From: an uncultured Eubacteriales bacterium
GTDB lineage: Bacteria > Bacillota > Clostridia > Christensenellales > Christensenellaceae
NCBI GenBank assembly: GCA_948468985.1
Contig: CAOKKG010000006.1
Span: forward strand, 1 to 39,792
Length of the DNA stretch: 39,792 bases
Direction of reading: 5' to 3'
A program made the translations under genes and the position numbers. This document shows positions 35,120 through 39,792 of the stretch, one piece after another. Positions within the stretch are counted from its first letter, which is position 1. The number at the start of each line of letters is the position of its first letter. A model generated the notes under the pieces. The model worked only from the letters and a program-made list of their open reading frames with translations, was not told the DNA's origin and did not search any database.

Positions 35120-36088
35120 ATGCAATCCTATACCCTCGGCATCGACATCGGCGGCACCAAGATTGCGCTCGGCGCACTCTCGAATGCATTTCACCTGCTC
35201 GCCCGCCGCGAATTCCCCTATGACCCCGCGCGCACGGCGGAGGATACCTTTGCCCGCCTTGCGGCGCAGATCCGGGACTGCCTCTCGGACGCGGGCGCGG
35301 AGGCCGCGGCAGTCACGCATGTGGGCGTCGGGCTGCCCGGCGTGCTCTCGCCCGACCGGCGGTCGCTCAAGTTCGCGCCCAACGCCGCGCTGTTCAACGC
35401 CTTCCCGCTCTATGACGCGCTGCAATCGCTGTTCCCGGGCGCGGCGCTGCGCATGGAAAACGACGCCAACGCCGCCTGCCTCGCGGAGAGCCGCCTGGGC
35501 GCGGGACAGGGCTTTAGAAACATGCTCTACGCGACCATCTCCACCGGCATCGGCTGCGGGCTCATTCTGGACGGCAAGCTGTACCGCGGGAGCCGCTTTT
35601 CTGCGGGGGAGATCGGGCACATGCGCATCTACCCCGGCGGCGAGGCCTGCGGCTGCGGCGGGCAGGGCTGTGCGGAGGCCTATGCCGGCGGCGCGAACTA
35701 CCCCCGGCGCATCCGGCGGCGCATCGACGCGGGGGAGGAGACCGCGATGACCGCCCTGGCGGCGAAACACGGCGGCGCGATCGACGGGCGCGTGCTCTCC
35801 GCCGCGCTTTCCGCGGGCGACCCGATGGCGCGGGAGGTGTTCGGCGAAATCTGCGCCGCGCTCGGGCTACTCTTCTATAACATCAACAAGCTGCTCGACC
35901 TGGACGCATTCGTGCTGGGCGGCGGGCTCACCAACCTCGGCGAACCGCTGTTCGACGGCGTCCGGCGGGAATACGCCGCGCTTTGCACGCCGATGGACGA
36001 CCCGGCGGGCGGCCGGTTTTTGCCCGCGCACTTCTCCTCGGCCGAGATCGGCATCTTCGGCGCGGCCATGGCGGCGCATCCGGCATAA
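35120..36088 (+). CDS. glk: ROK-family glucokinase
   Basis: A 322-residue sugar kinase that phosphorylates glucose at C6 in the cytosol. DIGGTK near the N-terminus is the ATP phosphate site, THVGVGLPGVLSP follows, ENDANAACLAE holds the catalytic Asp, and the ROK zinc motif is seen in GEIGHMRIYPGG followed by ACGCGGQGCAE. LGGGLTNLGE closes the ATP site. The ATG at 35120 was chosen because GAAAGGAG lies 10 bases upstream; an ATG at 35099 abuts the TATAAT box at 35084-35089 and has no ribosome binding site. The -35 is poor. Phosphohexomutase follows 223 bp downstream, and together they link glucose to glucose 1-phosphate. Confidence 0.92.
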   Translation: MQSYTLGIDIGGTKIALGALSNAFHLLARREFPYDPARTAEDTFARLAAQIRDCLSDAGAEAAAVTHVGVGLPGVLSPDRRSLKFAPNAALFNAFPLYDALQSLFPGAALRMENDANAACLAESRLGAGQGFRNMLYATISTGIGCGLILDGKLYRGSRFSAGEIGHMRIYPGGEACGCGGQGCAEAYAGGANYPRRIRRRIDAGEETAMTALAAKHGGAIDGRVLSAALSAGDPMAREVFGEICAALGLLFYNINKLLDLDAFVLGGGLTNLGEPLFDGVRREYAALCTPMDDPAGGRFLPAHFSSAEIGIFGAAMAAHPA

Positions 36089-36311
36089 AGGCAGGCGGGC
36101 GACCATCACCGGCGGCGAGTCCGTCGGCAAGATGTGCGACCGCCACCGGCGGCAGGCCTCTTGGCGCATCCGGCGTAAAGCCGGGCAGCAAGAACCGTTT
36201 GCCCCGGCCGGGTGGTCTCAACACATTTCTCGCTCTCTTTGCAAACGCACCTCCGTTTCCGCAAAACACATCTTCGATAAAAATTTTACCACAGAAAGGA
36301 ACTTCCTTTAT

Positions 36312-38033
36312 ATGGATACCAATTCCATCGTTTCCCAAAACTACGCTGCCTGGCGGCAGGCGCTCCCCGCGCTTGCGGACGAGCTTTCCCTTCTCGCGGA
36401 GGATCCGGCGCAGCTCTCGGACAGCTTCTACCGCTTTTTGGAATTCGGCACCGCCGGCATGCGCGGCGTGCTGGGGCTCGGCACCAACCGCATGAACCTC
36501 TACACCGTGCGCCGGGCGACGGCGGGGCTGGCCCGCTACCTAAAAAAGACGGGGCAGGCGGGCGGCCGCGTCGCCATCGCCTATGATTCCCGGCAAAACA
36601 GCGAGCTGTTCGCGCGCGACACCGCGCTGTTGCTCGCGGCGTTCGGCATCCAGTCGCTTCTCTATTCCACGCTGCACAGCGTGCCGCAGCTATCTTACAC
36701 CATCCTGAAAAAAGGCTGCGTCGCCGGGGTGGTCATCACGGCCAGCCACAACCCGCCCGAATACAACGGGTACAAGCTCTACGGCGCAGACGGCGGGCAG
36801 ATGGCCGAACAGCCCGCCCGCGAAGTCACCGCCTGCATCGAGGCGGCGGACGATTACCTCACCCTCTCGCCCATGGCAGAGGCCGAGGCGGTAAAAAAAG
36901 GCCTGCTCACCTATCTGGGCGCGGAGATGGACGCGGCGTACTATGCCGATGTGCTCTCGCTCGTCCGGGAACGCGACGCCATCCGCGACTATGCCCCCGC
37001 CTTCCGCGCGGTGTACACACCCCTGTTCGGCACGGGCCGCGCGCCGGTCACCCACATGCTGTCCGCGCTCGGCATCCGCTATTCGCTCGTCGAGGCGCAG
37101 GCGGAACCGAACGGGCATTTCCCGGGACTTTCCGCCCCCAATCCCGAAAACCCCGAGGCGTTCTCCCTCGCGATCCGGCAGGCCGACGCCGAGGGCGCAA
37201 ACCTCATCCTCGCGACCGACCCGGACTGCGACCGGTTGGGCGTCGCCGTGCGAAACGCCGCGGGCGCGTGGCAGATTTTGACGGGCAACGAGATCGGCTG
37301 CCTGCTGTTGGAGCACCTCGCCTCCACCCGGCCGCTCTATCCGGACAGCTTCGCCGTCAAGTCCATCGTGTCCTCGCTGCTCGCGGACCGCATCGCCGCC
37401 GCGCACGGTGTGCAGATGCGGCAGGTCCTGACCGGCTTCAAATACATCGCGCAGCAGATCGCACAGTCGGTTTCGTCCGGCGAGGGGCATTTCCTGTTTG
37501 GCTTTGAGGAAAGCTACGGATTTTTGGGCGGCACCTTCGTGCGCGACAAGGACGCCGCCATGGCGACCGTGCTGCTCGCCGAGGCGGCCTGCTGCTATGC
37601 GCGCCGGGGCATGAGCCTGTTCGACGCGCTCACGGAATTGTATAAGAAATATGGTTTCGTGCGCGAGGAGGTGCTGTCCCTGACGCGCGGCGGGCAGGAG
37701 GGCATGGCGCAGATCGCCCGCGCCGTCGCGTCGCTGCGCGCGCAGCCCATCCGTGAGCTCGCGGGGCATCCCTTCGCCATCGCGGCGGACTATGAAGCGG
37801 GCGTCTCGACGCACCTCGCGACGGGGCTCACCTCGCCCATCCGCCTGCCGCGGTCGAATGTGCTGTCCTATTCCTTCCCGGGCGGGCGGCTGGTCATCCG
37901 GCCGTCGGGCACCGAGCCCAAGCTCAAGGCATACCTCGCCGTAGAGGGCAAGGACGCCGCCGATGCCCGGGCGCAGGCCGATGCGCTTCGCGCCGCGGTG
38001 GAGGAACTGCTCACCGCCCGCATGCAGGGCTAA
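36312..38033 (+). CDS. Phosphoglucomutase/phosphomannomutase family protein
   Basis: A 573-residue alpha-D-phosphohexomutase, the long PgcA-type form. In order: EFGTAGMRGVLGLGTNRMN near the start, the phosphoserine loop ITASHNPPEYNGYK near residue 146, the metal loop ATDPDCDRLG near 303, the sugar-binding FGFEESYG near 397 and the phosphate-binding RPSGTEPKLK near 531. It interconverts glucose 1-phosphate and glucose 6-phosphate (and probably the mannose forms). AAAGGA lies 11 bases before the ATG, a little far. It follows glucokinase, and the two probably feed cell-envelope sugar nucleotides or glycogen. Confidence 0.95.
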   Translation: MDTNSIVSQNYAAWRQALPALADELSLLAEDPAQLSDSFYRFLEFGTAGMRGVLGLGTNRMNLYTVRRATAGLARYLKKTGQAGGRVAIAYDSRQNSELFARDTALLLAAFGIQSLLYSTLHSVPQLSYTILKKGCVAGVVITASHNPPEYNGYKLYGADGGQMAEQPAREVTACIEAADDYLTLSPMAEAEAVKKGLLTYLGAEMDAAYYADVLSLVRERDAIRDYAPAFRAVYTPLFGTGRAPVTHMLSALGIRYSLVEAQAEPNGHFPGLSAPNPENPEAFSLAIRQADAEGANLILATDPDCDRLGVAVRNAAGAWQILTGNEIGCLLLEHLASTRPLYPDSFAVKSIVSSLLADRIAAAHGVQMRQVLTGFKYIAQQIAQSVSSGEGHFLFGFEESYGFLGGTFVRDKDAAMATVLLAEAACCYARRGMSLFDALTELYKKYGFVREEVLSLTRGGQEGMAQIARAVASLRAQPIRELAGHPFAIAADYEAGVSTHLATGLTSPIRLPRSNVLSYSFPGGRLVIRPSGTEPKLKAYLAVEGKDAADARAQADALRAAVEELLTARMQG

Positions 38034-38342
38034 CAGGCTCTCGCCGCGCAAAAAGCGGCTCTTGGCGGCTCTCCCGCATACAGGGGAAAATTTTCCCCGG
38101 GCAAAAGCCTTCTCCCTCTGCCCCGCCTTCCCGCCCGCATGCAGGACTGAATAGCCGGCCTTCCCAGGCAGCCCCCGGCACAGACTTGCCCCTGTGCCGA
38201 GGCAAGCGGCACTCTCTCCCGTGCGCATTGCTCGCGTTTGGCGCGGCATTTCCTGCCCGTCCACGCGCCGCGGCCTCCCGCTCCGCCTGCGCCTCCATAA
38301 CCCGTTTTTGCATTTTTGAAACGGAAAATTTTCAAACCGGGC
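38034..38342. other. Intergenic stretch ahead of pckA
   Basis: No gene is supported. Just before the pckA promoter an inverted repeat TTTGAAA (38315-38321) and TTTCAAA (38330-38336) could be an operator. Confidence 0.5.
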
Positions 38343-38372
38343 TTGACTTCCCCGCCCCGTTTGCGCTATGAT
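38343..38372 (+). promoter_or_regulatory. Promoter of pckA
   Basis: TTGACT (38343-38348), an 18-bp spacer and TATGAT (38367-38372). The leader to the start codon is about 95 bases. Confidence 0.8.
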
Positions 38373-38473
38373 AGCGTTGTATAAAGCATATATGGTATCA
38401 TGGCGGGGAATTTGCTTGATATGCTTGCCTGCATCCCGCCGGAATCCATAAATTCATAGAAAGAGGTATGCAT

Positions 38474-39792
38474 ATGGCAAACATCGATTTGACACAGTAT
38501 GGGATTACCGGCACGACGGAAATCGTCTATAATCCCAGCTTCGAAACGCTTTTTGCGGAAGAGACCAAGCCGGGCCTCGAGGGCTTTGAAGTCGGACAGG
38601 AAACCGAGCTTGGCGCCGTCAATGTCATGACGGGCATCTACACCGGCCGTTCCCCCAAGGATAAATACATCGTCATGGATGACAATTCCCGCGACACCGT
38701 CTGGTGGACGACCAAGGAATATCCGAACGACAACCATCCGATGACGAAGGAAGCCTGGGCTACCGTCAAGGGCCTCGCCAAGAAGGAGCTTTCGAACAAG
38801 CGTCTGTTCGTCGTCGATGCATTCTGCGGCGCGAACCCCGACACCCGCATGGCCATCCGCTTCATCGTCGAGGTCGCGTGGCAGGCACACTTTGTCAAAA
38901 ACATGTTCATCATCCCGACGGAAGAGGAACTCAAGGACTTCCAGCCCGACTTCGTGATCTACAACGCGTCCAAGGCCAAGGTCGAGAATTATAAGGAACT
39001 CGGTCTCAATTCCGAGACCTGCGTAGCCTTCAACATCACGAGCCGCGAACAGGTCATCCTCAACACCTGGTACGGCGGCGAGATGAAGAAGGGCATGTTC
39101 TCCATGATGAACTACTACCTGCCGCTCAAGGGCATCGCTTCCATGCACTGCTCCGCCAACACCGACATGAACGGCGAGAACACCGCCATCTTCTTCGGCC
39201 TGTCCGGCACCGGCAAGACCACCCTGTCCACCGATCCCAAGCGTCTGCTGATCGGCGATGACGAGCACGGCTGGGACGACAACGGCGTGTTCAACTTCGA
39301 GGGCGGCTGCTACGCAAAGGTCATCAACCTGGATAAGGACTCCGAGCCCGATATCTACAACGCCATCAAGCGCAACGCTCTGCTGGAGAACGTCACTCTG
39401 GATGCTGAGGGCCACATCGACTTCGCTGACAAGTCTGTCACCGAGAACACCCGTGTGTCCTACCCCATCAACCACATCCAGAACATCGTTCGCCCGATTT
39501 CCTCCGCACCTGCTGCCAAGAACGTCATCTTCCTGTCTGCTGATGCGTTCGGCGTTCTGCCCCCGGTCAGCATCCTGACCCCCGAGCAGACCCAGTACTA
39601 CTTCCTGTCCGGCTTCACCGCGAAGCTGGCCGGCACCGAGCGCGGCATCACCGAGCCCACCCCGACCTTCTCCGCCTGCTTCGGCCAGGCCTTCCTCGAG
39701 CTGCATCCGACCAAGTACGCCGAAGAGCTCGTCAAGAAGATGGAAAAGAGCGGCGCGAAGGCGTACCTCGTCAACACCGGCTGGAACGGCAC
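38474..39792 (+). CDS. pckA: Phosphoenolpyruvate carboxykinase (ATP), 3' end outside the window
   Basis: The first 439 codons of an enzyme of usually about 530 residues that interconverts oxaloacetate plus ATP and PEP plus CO2 plus ADP; in gut anaerobes it often runs towards oxaloacetate. Visible: [17 protein letters not shown] (oxaloacetate site), [38 protein letters not shown], the P-loop [10 protein letters not shown], the metal-binding [11 protein letters not shown] and the adenine site near [12 protein letters not shown]. The ATG at 38474 is chosen because AAAGAGG stands 7 bases upstream; an in-frame ATG at 38468 is too close. From about 39199 to 39645 all 13 Leu codons are CTG, while only 2 of 13 are in the part before, so the gene may be mosaic. 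Confidence 0.95.
   Translation, partial: MANIDLTQYGITGTTEIVYNPSFETLFAEETKPGLEGFEVGQETELGAVNVMTGIYTGRSPKDKYIVMDDNSRDTVWWTTKEYPNDNHPMTKEAWATVKGLAKKELSNKRLFVVDAFCGANPDTRMAIRFIVEVAWQAHFVKNMFIIPTEEELKDFQPDFVIYNASKAKVENYKELGLNSETCVAFNITSREQVILNTWYGGEMKKGMFSMMNYYLPLKGIASMHCSANTDMNGENTAIFFGLSGTGKTTLSTDPKRLLIGDDEHGWDDNGVFNFEGGCYAKVINLDKDSEPDIYNAIKRNALLENVTLDAEGHIDFADKSVTENTRVSYPINHIQNIVRPISSAPAAKNVIFLSADAFGVLPPVSILTPEQTQYYFLSGFTAKLAGTERGITEPTPTFSACFGQAFLELHPTKYAEELVKKMEKSGAKAYLVNTGWNG

Overview
The window looks like chromosomal DNA of a high-GC member of the Clostridia, probably an Oscillospirales/Ruminococcaceae-type anaerobe (inference). The supporting signs are strong AGGAGG ribosome binding sites, a T-box in front of valS, a CsoR/CopA copper operon, ROK glucokinase, an ATP-type PEP carboxykinase, methylglyoxal synthase, DUF1846 and three YitT-family membrane proteins. 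Most promoters I could mark have a 17-bp spacer between near-consensus -35 and -10 boxes. No rRNA, tRNA, CRISPR array, transposase or integrase gene was seen.

Layout. 1-7.2 kb: the tail of a YitT protein; a minus-strand pair (FakA C-terminal-like domain plus membrane protein); mgsA; a second YitT protein; a membrane-anchored E2-like acyltransferase; and a MarR regulator in an operon with a third YitT-type protein. 7.3-9.9 kb: a minus-strand operon of M24 peptidase, flavin-type oxidase and serine hydrolase. 9.9-15.3 kb: a loose accessory region rich in degenerate repeats. It holds a MerR-type promoter in front of a dead MFS remnant, an unknown membrane protein flanked by a repeat family, a GNAT enzyme, a small unknown protein and an acyltransferase-3. 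15.4-19.3 kb: the copper operon csoR - HMA chaperone - copA. CopA carries a second HMA domain at its C-terminus that has its own internal ribosome binding site and start.

19.5-22 kb: a four-gene phage-type replication module with no integrase or structural genes. 22.1-24.5 kb: a clostripain-like lipoprotein that has lost its catalytic residues, and a RidA-family protein. 24.6-28.4 kb: an operon of flavodoxin-type reductase and Fe-S aldo/keto reductase under a second MerR-type promoter, then DUF1846. 28.7-34.9 kb: a PnuC-like transporter, folC, valS with its valine T-box, and pgsA. 35.1-39.8 kb: glucokinase, phosphohexomutase and the start of pckA, a central carbon group.

The most unusual items are the copA gene with a nested copper-chaperone gene and a Cys-Pro-rich linker, the catalytically dead clostripain lipoprotein, the two MerR-type promoters with no MerR gene in the window, two promoters followed at once by terminator-like hairpins, the repeat family around the unknown membrane protein, and a pckA whose middle third uses different codons. 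All functions come from reading translations by eye; no database search was run.
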